NCBI RefSeq assembly: GCF_030929615.1
Contig: NZ_JAVFVU010000030.1
Coordinates: 1 to 64,000, forward strand
Length of the DNA: 64,000 nucleotides
Source: Dyadobacter sp. LHD-138
GTDB taxonomy: Bacteria; Bacteroidota; Bacteroidia; Cytophagales; Spirosomataceae
Direction of reading: 5' to 3'
A model generated the notes under the pieces. It did no database searches and was not told the DNA's origin. It saw nothing but the letters and a program-made list of their open reading frames with translations. The translations under genes and the position numbers were made by a program. Positions 9,258 through 17,843 of the stretch are shown in pieces (within the stretch, counting starts at the first letter, position 1; every line of letters begins with the position of its first letter).

Positions 9258-9839
9258 ATGCTATTCAAACAAAAACACCTCGAGGGGATTAAGGCGGGAA
9301 ACATTTCACTGGCGTTCCGTAAATGGAAAAAGCTATCTGTAAATGCCGGGAGCTTAATTAAAACCAGCGTAGGTGTGATAAGAATTATTTCAACCAAGGA
9401 AATTTCTCTCAGTGAAATATCCGATCCGGAGGCAGCACAAGCAGGATTTGTAACTGCCCAGGCATTGGTACAGTTGCTGGAAAGTCAGAAAGAAGGACTT
9501 ATTTATAAAATTGAGTTAAGTTTTGACTCAGAGGATCCACGTATTGAATTGCGGGAAAAGGTAAGCCTGGAAGAGGAGGAATTTGAAACACTGAAAGCTG
9601 CACTGGACAACCTGGATAAGTTTAGCAAGGTGGGGAAGTGGACAACCAAAACGTTGCAGGCGATTCAGGAAAACCCGAAAATGAAGGCGGCAGATCTGGC
9701 TATAAAAGCGAAAAAGGAAAAGGAATGGCTGAAATTGAATGTTCGTAAACTGAAAGGCCTTGGGCTTACCATCAGTCACGAACCCGGTTATACTTTGTCG
9801 CCAAGAGGAGAAGAATATTTGAGGCTGATCACGAAATAA
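9258..9839 (+). CDS. ASCH/PUA-like domain protein with C-terminal winged-helix-like region
   Basis: The 193-residue cytosolic protein starts at ATG 9258; an in-frame TTG six bases earlier is less likely. The first about 100 residues (KQKHLEGIKAGNISLAFRKW, then VGVIRIISTKEISLSEI) resemble the ASCH fold, a PUA-related beta-barrel thought to bind RNA or modified nucleotides. The C-terminal half is charged and helical (residues about 115-193), with a closing element that looks like a small winged helix (LKGLGLTISHEPGYTLSPRGEEYL). The function is unknown. It is followed by its own terminator, so with the small ORF before it it forms a compact two-gene unit. Confidence 0.65.
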   Translation: MLFKQKHLEGIKAGNISLAFRKWKKLSVNAGSLIKTSVGVIRIISTKEISLSEISDPEAAQAGFVTAQALVQLLESQKEGLIYKIELSFDSEDPRIELREKVSLEEEEFETLKAALDNLDKFSKVGKWTTKTLQAIQENPKMKAADLAIKAKKEKEWLKLNVRKLKGLGLTISHEPGYTLSPRGEEYLRLITK

Positions 9840-9851
9840 ATGAAGTGAGGG

Positions 9852-9874
9852 AACCCGGTTTAGCCGGGTTTTTT
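9852..9874 (+). terminator. Rho-independent terminator after the ASCH-like gene
   Basis: Stem AACCCGG (9852-9858) pairs with CCGGGTT (9864-9870) over a 5-nt loop and is followed by six T. Confidence 0.85.
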
Positions 9875-9955
9875 GTTTCATATTTCCCGGGGATGTATCG
9901 TTTCTGTTTTGTAATTTGAGTAAATTGGGAATGTTACCTGCCTAAAATACTGACT

Positions 9956-10501
9956 ATGATCACACTGACATCAAGAATCGGGTTAATCAGAGGAGACATT
10001 ACAAAGCTGCACGTGGATGCCATCGTGAACGCGGCGAATTCTACCCTGCTTGGCGGTGGCGGCGTAGATGGGGCGATTCACCGGGTTGGTGGTCCTGCGA
10101 TACTGGAAGACTGCCGGAAAATTATTGCCCGGCAGGGCGGTTGTAAAACCGGGGAAGCGGTAATCACGACAGCAGGCAGGTTGCCGACTCAGTTTGTTAT
10201 TCATACCGTTGGGCCGGTTTGGAACGGAGGAGACAAGGGTGAGCCAGAAAGGCTGGCCTCCTGTTATGTCAATGCTTTGCAGCTTGCGGTGATTAACGGG
10301 TGTAAATCCATAGCCTTTCCCAATATCAGTACAGGAATTTACGGTTATCCCAAGTTTGAAGCCGCTCAGATCTCTGTCAAAACCGTATCCGGTTTTTTAC
10401 TGAAAAACGATAAAATTGAAAAAGTAATCTTTGTTTGTTTCGACGAGGAGAATTATCTTTTTGTACAGAAGCAATTGAATTTGCTTGGCATTATATTTTG
10501 A
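9956..10501 (+). CDS. Macrodomain protein (O-acetyl-ADP-ribose deacetylase type)
   Basis: A 181-residue stand-alone macrodomain. The ADP-ribose-binding signatures are intact: [17 protein letters not shown] at about 15-31, the glycine loop [12 protein letters not shown], and the distal STGIYGYP loop near residue 125. This pattern is that of the YmdB/MacroD-like class, which hydrolyses O-acetyl-ADP-ribose and can remove mono-ADP-ribose from acidic residues. The length equals a single domain, with no fused partner. It stands between a terminator and the MFS gene 156 bp downstream. Confidence 0.92.
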   Translation: MITLTSRIGLIRGDITKLHVDAIVNAANSTLLGGGGVDGAIHRVGGPAILEDCRKIIARQGGCKTGEAVITTAGRLPTQFVIHTVGPVWNGGDKGEPERLASCYVNALQLAVINGCKSIAFPNISTGIYGYPKFEAAQISVKTVSGFLLKNDKIEKVIFVCFDEENYLFVQKQLNLLGIIF

Positions 10502-10657
10502 AAGAGGCATTGATGAATGGTATTATTTTGATGAAATTTAAAATAATAAAAATATAATTTTTCAAATAAGTTTCGGGCGAAAAAACTTTACCGAAATCAA
10601 GAACTCTGACCGCCAGATATTGTTGTTTGGGCAGGGCTAATCCATTTATGATCAGGG

Positions 10658-11938
10658 TTGGTTTATTTTCTAACCAATTTGAACAAGACGTTGAATTTAC
10701 CAGAAAAGCACGACGCATATTCCGCACTTCGTTTTCCCGAATTTCGCTATTTTCTTGCCAACAGTTTTTTGTACAGATCTGCGCTGCTGATCCAGGAAGT
10801 GATCGTCGCTTATGAGCTTTACCGGCTGACACACGATCCGTTGGCACTCGGTTTGATTGGTCTGGCTGAGGTTGTTCCCTTTATTTCGGTGTCTCTTTTT
10901 GGTGGCCACGTAGCCGACCGCTACGACCGGCGTATTATTCTCCGGGTAAGTTTATCGGTGATCATTGCGGGGTCCGCGATTTTATATTTTCTTTTTCAGC
11001 CTGAATGGATCGCTGCCTTGAGCAAAGATCAGCACTTGTTTTATGTGTATGCCGTATTTTTTCTGATTGGTTTAGCCAAAGGATTTTATTCTCCCGCATC
11101 ATCATCCTTGAAACCGTTTTTGGTCCCCCGGGAATTTTATTCCAATTCTTCGACGTGGAGCAGTACATTTTCCCAGGCTGGTGCTGTACTCGGTCCAGGG
11201 ATTGCGGGTTTTTTATACGTTTACCTCGGGCTGACCCATACATTACTGGGTATCATGATCAGCATGGTCATTTGTCTGGTGCTGATCACCCTGATCAAAA
11301 CCAATCCGATCAACAGGCATAAAGTTTCTGTTTCGATATGGAAAAGCCTGAGAGACGGCTTACGGTTTGTATTCAGCACCAAGATTATTCTTTATGCGCT
11401 TTCGCTGGATATGTTCTCGGTTTTATTTGGGGGCGTGATTGCTATTTTACCGGTTTTTGCCGAAGATATTTTGCATGTGGGCCCCGAAGGACTGGGGTTA
11501 TTAAGAGCCGCACCTTCTGTGGGTGCCTTGATTACCATGTTTGCCATGGCACATTTTCCACCCACCCACCATGCGTGGCGTAACATGCTGATCGCCGTTG
11601 CAGGATTTGGTGTATTTACGATTATCTTTTCATTGTCGACCAGCTTTTGGCTGTCCTGCGCTGCTTTATTTGCAACCGGGGTCTGTGATAGTATCAGCGT
11701 GGTGATTCGTCAGACCATCATGCAAATCTTTCCTCCGGATGAAATGCGGGGACGTGTAGCCTCGGTTAGCGGGATTTTCGTAAGCTCTTCCAATGAGCTC
11801 GGCGCCTTCGAATCGGGATTGGCAGCGCGGTTGGCAGGGCCTATTCCAACGGTACTGGCCGGAGGAGCGATAACCTTGCTGGTGGTGACTTACGTTTATA
11901 CACGATCGAAGGATCTGTTTTCCATGCGATTGACGTAG
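10658..11938 (+). CDS. Major facilitator superfamily transporter (EntS/DHA3-like)
   Basis: The 426-residue integral membrane protein has about 12 hydrophobic segments. The MFS motif between TM2 and TM3 is seen as GGHVADRYDRRIILR. FRYFLANSFLYRSALLIQEV at the N-terminus and the overall pattern resemble the MFS_3 group, which includes the enterobactin exporter EntS and macrolide exporters. The substrate is unknown. There is no in-frame ATG near the beginning: the possible starts are TTG at 10658, 10679 or 10691, and the earliest is used here. An ATG at 10648 is out of frame. A 5' frameshift is possible but not required, because the protein from TTG covers the whole family. Confidence 0.85.
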   Translation: MVYFLTNLNKTLNLPEKHDAYSALRFPEFRYFLANSFLYRSALLIQEVIVAYELYRLTHDPLALGLIGLAEVVPFISVSLFGGHVADRYDRRIILRVSLSVIIAGSAILYFLFQPEWIAALSKDQHLFYVYAVFFLIGLAKGFYSPASSSLKPFLVPREFYSNSSTWSSTFSQAGAVLGPGIAGFLYVYLGLTHTLLGIMISMVICLVLITLIKTNPINRHKVSVSIWKSLRDGLRFVFSTKIILYALSLDMFSVLFGGVIAILPVFAEDILHVGPEGLGLLRAAPSVGALITMFAMAHFPPTHHAWRNMLIAVAGFGVFTIIFSLSTSFWLSCAALFATGVCDSISVVIRQTIMQIFPPDEMRGRVASVSGIFVSSSNELGAFESGLAARLAGPIPTVLAGGAITLLVVTYVYTRSKDLFSMRLT

Positions 11939-12227
11939 CATCTTCCTCGTTTTTATCTCTACATTCTGATGGTGGTGCTTTTGAAATTGAAGGAAAACTA
12001 AAATCTGTTCCTGGAAAAAGTAATAGTGACCTGCCGGTTGCTTAAATACAGGAATAAGATAATATTGCTGGGTTTGTAATCTCGTTTAGATATAAATTTT
12101 ATGTAGCTGTTGGCAATTAGCTATATGCGATTAGCTCGGTAACTGGGTGAATAATAGTTTATTATAAAAATCAATAATTATGAACTAATTTTTTACTACT
12201 ACTTAACCAATAAAAAAAGTCGGAAAA
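11939..12227. other. Intergenic region without a recognised gene
   Basis: These 289 bases carry no plausible reading frame. The stretch around 12105-12140 contains direct near-repeats of TTAGCT (in GGCAATTAGCTATAT and GCGATTAGCTCGG), similar in flavour to other TAGC-rich intergenic patches in the window. The AT-rich end probably holds the promoter of the next gene, but no match to TAnnTTTG was found. Confidence 0.5.
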
Positions 12228-13151
12228 ATGAAGAAAATGTTCTTGCTGATACCCCTGTTTTTTACCCTTTTCTCCGCATTCAGCCAAACGATATACAGCA
12301 AGGCTTTTGGTAATAAAAATAACAAACCCATCATCTTTGTTCATGGCGGCCCCAGTGGAAATGCCGTGCAATTTGAAGCAACAACCGCTCAGAACCTCGC
12401 AGACAAAGGATTTTATGTGATTGTGTATGACAGAAGGGGAGAAGGTCGTTCGGCTGACGAAAATGCAAAACTGACCTACAATGAGGCTTTTGACGATTTA
12501 AATCAGCTTTATAAAAAGTATAACCTCACAGATGCCAATCTGATCGGATTCAGCTTTGGAGGTTTGGTGGCTACCCTCTTCTCGGAAAAATACCCGCAAA
12601 AAGTGAATTCCTTGATCCTGGTCAGTGCGTTGTTTAACCAACAGGAATCTTACAACCATATTTTAAGTTCGGTCAGGAAAATTTATACGGAAAAAGGAGA
12701 AACTGAAAAACTTAAAAAAGTTACCTGGGTAGAAAATCTGGACAAAAATTCTGCGGAGTATCGTGGCGAATGTTTTGCTCTGGCTTCTGAAAACGGATAT
12801 TTTAAAGTTGCGAAACCTGATCAGGAAGCTGAAAAGATTTACCGGGCCTATGAAACCGGGGAATTGTACAAAAGCAATATCAGAAATAAAAAGGCGCCGG
12901 GGATTTTCTATAAAAATGAAAGCAGGAATAATATCAACGTGAAACCTGTTTTGGAAGACTTAAAGAAAAAGGGCATCCGTATTTATGCTTTGTATGGCAA
13001 GCAGGATGGTATTTTTTCCCCGTCACAAATGACAGGCATGAAAAGAATGACCGGTACCCAAAATTTTAAATTTCTGGATAACTGCTCTCATTATCTCTAT
13101 GCTGACCAGCAAAAGACATTTTTAAATAGTATTGAAGGGTGGTTGAGGTGA
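12228..13151 (+). CDS. Secreted alpha/beta hydrolase (prolyl-iminopeptidase-like)
   Basis: The 307-residue protein has a signal peptide (residues 1-20, ending TLFSAFS-Q), so it is exported. The alpha/beta hydrolase fold is shown by the oxyanion-hole HGGP (IIFVHGGPSGN) and the nucleophile elbow GFSFGG (serine near residue 109). An acid residue lies in ALYGKQDGIF and the catalytic His in DNCSHYLYA near the end. The HGGP motif is typical of the proline iminopeptidase group, but many relatives are general esterases or lactonases. It stands alone and ends at a shared hairpin with the convergent esterase gene. Confidence 0.85.
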   Translation: MKKMFLLIPLFFTLFSAFSQTIYSKAFGNKNNKPIIFVHGGPSGNAVQFEATTAQNLADKGFYVIVYDRRGEGRSADENAKLTYNEAFDDLNQLYKKYNLTDANLIGFSFGGLVATLFSEKYPQKVNSLILVSALFNQQESYNHILSSVRKIYTEKGETEKLKKVTWVENLDKNSAEYRGECFALASENGYFKVAKPDQEAEKIYRAYETGELYKSNIRNKKAPGIFYKNESRNNINVKPVLEDLKKKGIRIYALYGKQDGIFSPSQMTGMKRMTGTQNFKFLDNCSHYLYADQQKTFLNSIEGWLR

Positions 13152-13188
13152 ATTTTTTTTATCTGCTACGATTATTTTGTTACCAATA

Positions 13189-13230
13189 TAAACCAGCTCC
13201 CGGGAGGAATCATTTTCGGGAGCTGGTTTA
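13189..13230. terminator. Bidirectional terminator hairpin between convergent genes
   Basis: A perfect 14-bp stem (13189-13202 with 13217-13230) containing AACCAGCTCCCG lies between two convergent genes. There is no long U-run on either strand, so termination is inferred from position and stem strength. Confidence 0.7.
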
Positions 13231-13237
13231 CGTTCGG

Positions 13238-14050
13238 TCAGGAAGCCTTAAAAAACTTTGAAAAGAACAACGCCTGGTAGCCGATTGCATTGGCCCAGTA
13301 TTCCCAGTTGTGGGCACCTTTCCGGCTGATGAAGTCGTGCGGGATGTTGTTGTCCAGCAGCTTGTTGTGTAACTTCACATTGACAGGATAGAAAAAATCT
13401 TCAGAACCGCAGTCGATGATCAATGGAAGCGATTTCGGCGTCAGCAAATGCGTTAAATTGATCACACTGTGACTATCCCATCTTTCCGGAAATTCTGCAT
13501 ACGACCCTAATTTTTTAGCAATATCCCAGTTTAAAGGAAAAGGACGAATGTCTACGCCTCCGCTCATACTGCCCGCGGCACCAAAGATATCCTGATGTTT
13601 GAAAGCGAGGTACAATGCGCCGTGTCCGCCCATGCTTAGGCCGGTTATGGCGCGGCCGGCACGTGTATTGATGGTTTTATAATGTGCGTCAATCCATGCC
13701 GTAAGCTCGGTACTTACATAAGTTTCATATTTCAAACTGTTGTCAACGGGGCTGTCAAAATACCAGCTCGAAAAGTTTCCGTCCGGGCAGACAATGATCA
13801 TTTTATATTGATCGGCATAATCTGCCACCGATTTTACCTTGCTGATCCAGTCGGCCTGATTGCCGCTGTAACCGTGCAGGAGATATAAAACCGGAAGTTT
13901 TTCGTTGGCTGATGCAATGTCTGGTGTGATCACAACAGCCTTAATGTTTTTACGCATCGATTGGCTGTACGTAGAAACGGTGTCAACCTTCGACGCTTTT
14001 ACTGAAATAATGGCGATGAGGAGAAATAGGAATGTAAGCAGCTGTTTCAT
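13238..14050 (-). CDS. Secreted esterase of the esterase D / antigen 85 type
   Basis: The 270-residue protein has a signal peptide (1-19). The alpha/beta hydrolase core shows VLYLLHGYSGN (oxyanion region) and GLSMGGHGALYLA with the nucleophile serine in GLSMGG. An acid lies in IDCGSEDFF and the histidine in RKGAHNWEYW. These features match the putative esterase family that includes S-formylglutathione hydrolases, feruloyl/acetyl-xylan esterases and mycolyltransferases. Export to the periplasm favours a role in removing acyl groups from polysaccharide or small esters rather than formaldehyde detoxification. No xylanase gene is adjacent, so the substrate remains open. Confidence 0.88.
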   Translation of the reverse strand: MKQLLTFLFLLIAIISVKASKVDTVSTYSQSMRKNIKAVVITPDIASANEKLPVLYLLHGYSGNQADWISKVKSVADYADQYKMIIVCPDGNFSSWYFDSPVDNSLKYETYVSTELTAWIDAHYKTINTRAGRAITGLSMGGHGALYLAFKHQDIFGAAGSMSGGVDIRPFPLNWDIAKKLGSYAEFPERWDSHSVINLTHLLTPKSLPLIIDCGSEDFFYPVNVKLHNKLLDNNIPHDFISRKGAHNWEYWANAIGYQALFFSKFFKAS

Positions 14051-14174
14051 TTTTTTGAAATAATTTTTTGTAAAATAAAGGATAAAGTGGATTCTGGTTA
14101 CTTGTGTGATGGGTTGTATGTAAAGTTTAAGGAATGTTAATCTATATATAATTATAGTTGTTCTTTATTTATTA

Positions 14175-14182
14175 TATATTTG
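14175..14182 (+). promoter_or_regulatory. Candidate -7 promoter element of the DUF898 operon
   Basis: TATATTTG fully matches TAnnTTTG. It lies 34 bp before ATG 14216 and overlaps the alternative upstream TTG start, which argues for the ATG as the true start. Confidence 0.45.
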
Positions 14183-14215
14183 ATTCTTAACCTTTCAATC
14201 AGCTTTAAAATATTT

Positions 14216-15175
14216 ATGGAAATCAATCATTCGGATACGCGTCAGGTAAGTTTTCATGGCGAAGGTAGCAAACTGTTTGGCATCTACATTGTCAATTTAC
14301 TACTGATGCTCTTCACATTTGGGCTATATTATCCATGGGCCAAAGCGGCCGTGCTGCGTTATATCTATCAGGAAACGGAGTTTGAAGGAAGCCGGTTTGC
14401 ATTTCATGGGACGGGCAAGGAAATGTTTAAGGGCTTTATCAAAGCGGTGGGGATTTTTCTGGTAATCTACGCCATTCTGATCCTGGCTGTTTGGTCGCAA
14501 AATAATGTGATTCTGTCGTTGGGTATGCTTACTTTTTATGCTGCTATTCTACTATTAATCCCGGTTGCTATCCATGGCGCGTTAAAATACCGCATGTCGA
14601 GAACTTCGTGGCGGGGCATACATTTTGGCTATCGCGGTGAACTGAAAGAATTTGTGCAGGAGTTTGTGATCGGCGGACTGTTAACGATAGCCACGCTGGG
14701 TATTTATTCATTCTGGTTTACGGTTAAGCTGAGGAAATACATTTTTGGACATCTTCGCTTCGGAAATATCGGGTTTGCTTATAACGGCGATGGTACGGAA
14801 TATTTTAAACTGCATGTCAAAGGATATTTTCTGAGCCTGATCACTTTGGGCGTGTATTTTTTCTGGTACGTGAAGGATCTGTTTGCTTTTTTTATTGATA
14901 ACCTGGAAATGAACCAGGAAGGCAATGTGTTGAAATTTCGCTCGACGGCAACGGCTGGCGGCTATTTTAAACTGATTGCTGGAAATTTGCTCATCATCAT
15001 TTTCACACTCGGACTGGCAGCACCCTGGGCCACGGTCCGTACCATTAATTTTATTTTCTCAAACATCGTCATTGAAGGAGCACTGGATACCGATAAAATT
15101 CAGCAGACCGAAATGGATTACAGGGATGCCACCGGAGAAGATATATCCGACATGATTGATATCGGTCTGATTTAA
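14216..15175 (+). CDS. DUF898 / YjgN family polytopic membrane protein
   Basis: The 319-residue inner-membrane protein starts at ATG 14216 (a TTG 36 bases upstream overlaps the putative promoter). It shows the internal repetition of the YjgN family: blocks with FxGxGxExF followed by a long hydrophobic stretch ending in YxxFWxxK/WA (for example YYPWAKAAVLRYIY, IYSFWFTVKLRKYI, YFFWYVKDLF). About six to eight membrane segments are predicted by eye. The function of the family is unknown. It is followed 12 bp later by an M48 metalloprotease and then a SHOCT-domain protein, a likely operon. Confidence 0.9.
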   Translation: MEINHSDTRQVSFHGEGSKLFGIYIVNLLLMLFTFGLYYPWAKAAVLRYIYQETEFEGSRFAFHGTGKEMFKGFIKAVGIFLVIYAILILAVWSQNNVILSLGMLTFYAAILLLIPVAIHGALKYRMSRTSWRGIHFGYRGELKEFVQEFVIGGLLTIATLGIYSFWFTVKLRKYIFGHLRFGNIGFAYNGDGTEYFKLHVKGYFLSLITLGVYFFWYVKDLFAFFIDNLEMNQEGNVLKFRSTATAGGYFKLIAGNLLIIIFTLGLAAPWATVRTINFIFSNIVIEGALDTDKIQQTEMDYRDATGEDISDMIDIGLI

Positions 15176-15187
15176 CGATATTTGTTC

Positions 15188-16273
15188 ATGCAGGCATTTG
15201 ATATTTTGTATTATGACGGGAAAACTTCGGTTTCCCATCAGGCTTCCCTGGTTTTGGAAAGAGATCACTGGCTTATTCAGTTTGATCAGGAATTTGAAAA
15301 ACAAACCGTTCGCTGGGATATAACGCAGGTGGAAAGGGATATGAGCTTTACCTCCTTATTTATTTTTCGCTATGGAGATTTTCCGCGGGAAACGCTGGAA
15401 TGCAAGGACGAAAATCTGCTCACCGAATTAAAGCGGCTGTACCCGGAAAAGGCTTTTTTTGAGAAGAAATTCAATGCGCTGCTACGTCAGAACACCACCG
15501 TTTTGGTGGGGCTAACGCTCGGGTTGATTGGTATTTTACTGGTATCTTATTTTTATGTACTTCCCTGGTTTTCTGAAAAAGCAGCGGAGCAGATACCGGT
15601 AAAAACCGAAATAGCCCTTGGTGAAACCATGTTTGAAAATATGATTAGCCATTATCAAAAAAATGACAGCCTGACAGCCAGGGTCAACGATTTTGTAAAG
15701 GAGATTGACTTTAAAACAAACTATCCGATCAAGGTTACAGTCGTTCGTGAAGATGATATGAATGCCTTTGCATTACCCGGTGGTAATATTATTGTTTTTG
15801 ATAAAATACTTGGCAAAATGAAGTCTGCTGACGAGCTGGCGGCACTTCTGGCCCATGAAGTTTCACATGTGCATTACCGGCATTCGCTGAAAAATATTTT
15901 CCGGAGTTTGTCGGGCTACCTGATCATATCGCTGCTGTTTAATGATATCAATGGCATTACGGCCATTCTTGCCGATAATTCCAACATGCTGCTTAACTTG
16001 AATTATTCCAGGAAACTCGAAACGGAAGCCGATGAAAAAGCCGTGGAAATATTGAAAGCCAATGGTTTGAATCTGAATGGATTGGTGCAGCTGTTTACTT
16101 TGTTAGGATCCGAAGCCAGTAAGGCTGCTACGATTAAATTGTTAAGCACGCATCCGCTGACGACGGAAAGGATCGCTTATGCCAAAAAAGTTTCCAGCCA
16201 GCAAAATGCTCCGGTAAAAAATGAAAATATAGAAAAAAAGTGGCGCGCGATTGAAGCTGAAAGGATCAAATAA
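15188..16273 (+). CDS. M48-family membrane-anchored metallopeptidase
   Basis: The 361-residue protein starts at ATG 15188, 12 bp after the DUF898 gene (an in-frame TTG at 15182 is less likely). Residues 1-95 are a soluble N-terminal domain with no family recognised. One strong transmembrane segment lies at about 107-127 (VLVGLTLGLIGILLVSYFYV). The M48 peptidase domain follows, with the zinc motif HEVSH (H223, E224, H227) and a third-ligand region SRKLETEADEKAVEIL. The topology places the protease in the periplasm. It resembles YcaL/LoiP/BepA-like enzymes, which degrade misfolded envelope proteins. Its pairing with DUF898 suggests processing of, or quality control with, that membrane protein. 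Confidence 0.9.
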   Translation: MQAFDILYYDGKTSVSHQASLVLERDHWLIQFDQEFEKQTVRWDITQVERDMSFTSLFIFRYGDFPRETLECKDENLLTELKRLYPEKAFFEKKFNALLRQNTTVLVGLTLGLIGILLVSYFYVLPWFSEKAAEQIPVKTEIALGETMFENMISHYQKNDSLTARVNDFVKEIDFKTNYPIKVTVVREDDMNAFALPGGNIIVFDKILGKMKSADELAALLAHEVSHVHYRHSLKNIFRSLSGYLIISLLFNDINGITAILADNSNMLLNLNYSRKLETEADEKAVEILKANGLNLNGLVQLFTLLGSEASKAATIKLLSTHPLTTERIAYAKKVSSQQNAPVKNENIEKKWRAIEAERIK

Positions 16274-16340
16274 AAGGCGGAGCGTTTAATGGCATTGTTT
16301 TTGCTAACTAGATAGCGTTGAAGTTAGATAAAACAGAGGT

Positions 16341-17096
16341 ATGAAAACATTGACAAAAGAGGGCGACGGGAAAATAGAAGATATCGCTGCAAGGTATAGT
16401 CTGAGTAAGGACAGCGTCTTGTCTTTGCTTGAAGCCATTGTCAACGGAAATGCGATGATGGCTCAGTTTAATGTTCCCGAATTGGGCGGCAGCGGACAAT
16501 GGATGAAGGGCGGCATGACCATGGTGGGCGATATGTTTAACCGCTCCCTAAAAATCACCGTCGATCAGCTTTGTACAGAATTGGCCAATCTGGTATCGAC
16601 TGAGATTATATTTGATGTATCAGATAGTAAACCGAAGAAAGACACAACAGAAGCAGATAAACCCTGGCCCGCTGTTTTTGGCAAGCCTACGACGAGTGGC
16701 TCACAAAATAATTTTCGTTATGCCTATTTCGCCCCGGTTCGGCGTTTGGTGATAGAATCTAATGGAAATCGGGCCATTTATGATACCAAACATCATGAGG
16801 TTTTCAGCGTTTCGCAGCAACAAGGCGCACAACAATCTTTTGTGATAACCGGTCAGGACGGACCAATCGAACTTTCAAGTTTGCCGCTTACTTCTGAACC
16901 CGAAACATTACCCCAGTCTACATCGGAACATCCACATGATATGGTTTCATCGTCGAGACTGAAAGAAGCAGAACCGACAAGTTCGGAGGATGTTATTTTG
17001 GCTACGATTGAAAAATTATCTGTTTTATTGGAAAAAGGGCATATCACAGAAGAGGAATTTAAGGCCAAGAAAGCGGAATTATTGGGAAGGTTGTAA
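16341..17096 (+). CDS. SHOCT-domain protein of unknown function
   Basis: The 251-residue protein has no signal peptide. The N-terminus (about 8-35, KIEDIAARYSLSKDSVLSLL) looks like a helix-turn-helix-like helical module. A central region of about 60-190 has no recognised fold. The last about 30 residues are a SHOCT motif (ILATIEKLSVLLEKGHITEE, then EFKAKKAELL), a short oligomerisation or membrane-targeting module often found at protein ends. It is 67 bp downstream of the M48 gene and ends at a terminator, so the three genes probably form one transcript. The central part is Ser/Thr/Pro-rich near 175-205, a likely flexible linker before SHOCT. Confidence 0.75.
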   Translation: MKTLTKEGDGKIEDIAARYSLSKDSVLSLLEAIVNGNAMMAQFNVPELGGSGQWMKGGMTMVGDMFNRSLKITVDQLCTELANLVSTEIIFDVSDSKPKKDTTEADKPWPAVFGKPTTSGSQNNFRYAYFAPVRRLVIESNGNRAIYDTKHHEVFSVSQQQGAQQSFVITGQDGPIELSSLPLTSEPETLPQSTSEHPHDMVSSSRLKEAEPTSSEDVILATIEKLSVLLEKGHITEEEFKAKKAELLGRL

Positions 17097-17143
17097 CATC
17101 AAATAGAATTGTTTGTCTATTTATATTTTTCATTCTAAACAAA

Positions 17144-17185
17144 AAATCAAGGGGTCGGAGAATATTCTCCGATCCCCAGATTTTT
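17144..17185. terminator. Bidirectional terminator hairpin
   Basis: A GC-rich stem (GGGGTCGGAGAA at 17151-17162 against TTCTCCGATCCCC at 17165-17177, one bulged base) is flanked by an A-run on the left and a T-run on the right. It therefore serves both the SHOCT gene and the convergent DUF2383 gene. Confidence 0.85.
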
Positions 17186-17193
17186 GCTATTTG

Positions 17194-17667
17194 TTATAAG
17201 CTGTTCACTGCCCTGTGAGCGTCCCGATATTTTTTAATCAGGTTATGTGACGATAACAATGCAGCCTTTTGCTCTGTAATAATCTGTCTGATCGCCACCG
17301 AGATTTCAGCATCAGATGCCAGTGCATCGTCATAAGCTTCCTGCGCAGCGTCTTCTCCGTATTCGCAACTTTCCAGAACCGATTGTCTGTCATGGCCTGA
17401 GAATGTTGCTTTGATGTCCATCCAAACCCGGTATATTTTTCCCGAACTTGTCGTTCCTGTCGCTACTGCTCCACCCAGGCTCGCTACTTCAGATGTTAAT
17501 TCTGAAACATATTCTTTGCTATCGTTTGCCATTTTTAGAAACAAAGTCCGCAGGTCCAAATCAATTTCTTCCGTTTCCTTAATTGCTTTTTCGTATCCGT
17601 CAATACGGTCATTGTTGATACGGATCAAGTCATTCAGGACTTCTATTAGATTTTCGTTCGTTGACAT
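17194..17667 (-). CDS. DUF2383 / PA2169-family four-helix-bundle protein
   Basis: The 157-residue all-helical protein matches the PA2169 family in length and pattern: LNDLIRINNDRIDGYEKAIKE at the start, ELTSEVASLGG at about 55-66, and YEDAL-like helices in the second half. The family is ferritin-like in architecture, but metal ligands are not obvious here. Its role is unknown; members are often expressed under envelope or osmotic stress. It is a monocistronic gene with no signal peptide. Confidence 0.88.
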   Translation of the reverse strand: MSTNENLIEVLNDLIRINNDRIDGYEKAIKETEEIDLDLRTLFLKMANDSKEYVSELTSEVASLGGAVATGTTSSGKIYRVWMDIKATFSGHDRQSVLESCEYGEDAAQEAYDDALASDAEISVAIRQIITEQKAALLSSHNLIKKYRDAHRAVNSL

Positions 17668-17843
17668 AACATTGTAATTTAAATGAATAATAATCAGTCA
17701 TTTAAAAACTTTATACCATAAGGGAACGGGTTATAGACGCCGGTTTTTAGAATAAACTGTTGCCGTTTTCCCCGTTGATGTGGTAATTTATGTACGTCTC
17801 GTGGAAGCCGTTCCCGTGGAAAAAATGCCCTCTTCACAATGTG

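Noticed and set aside
10627-10815. Possible frameshift joining an ATG at 10648 to the MFS gene
   Set aside because: The frame with the ATG has no similarity to MFS proteins beyond the shift, and the TTG-initiated frame already covers the whole transporter.
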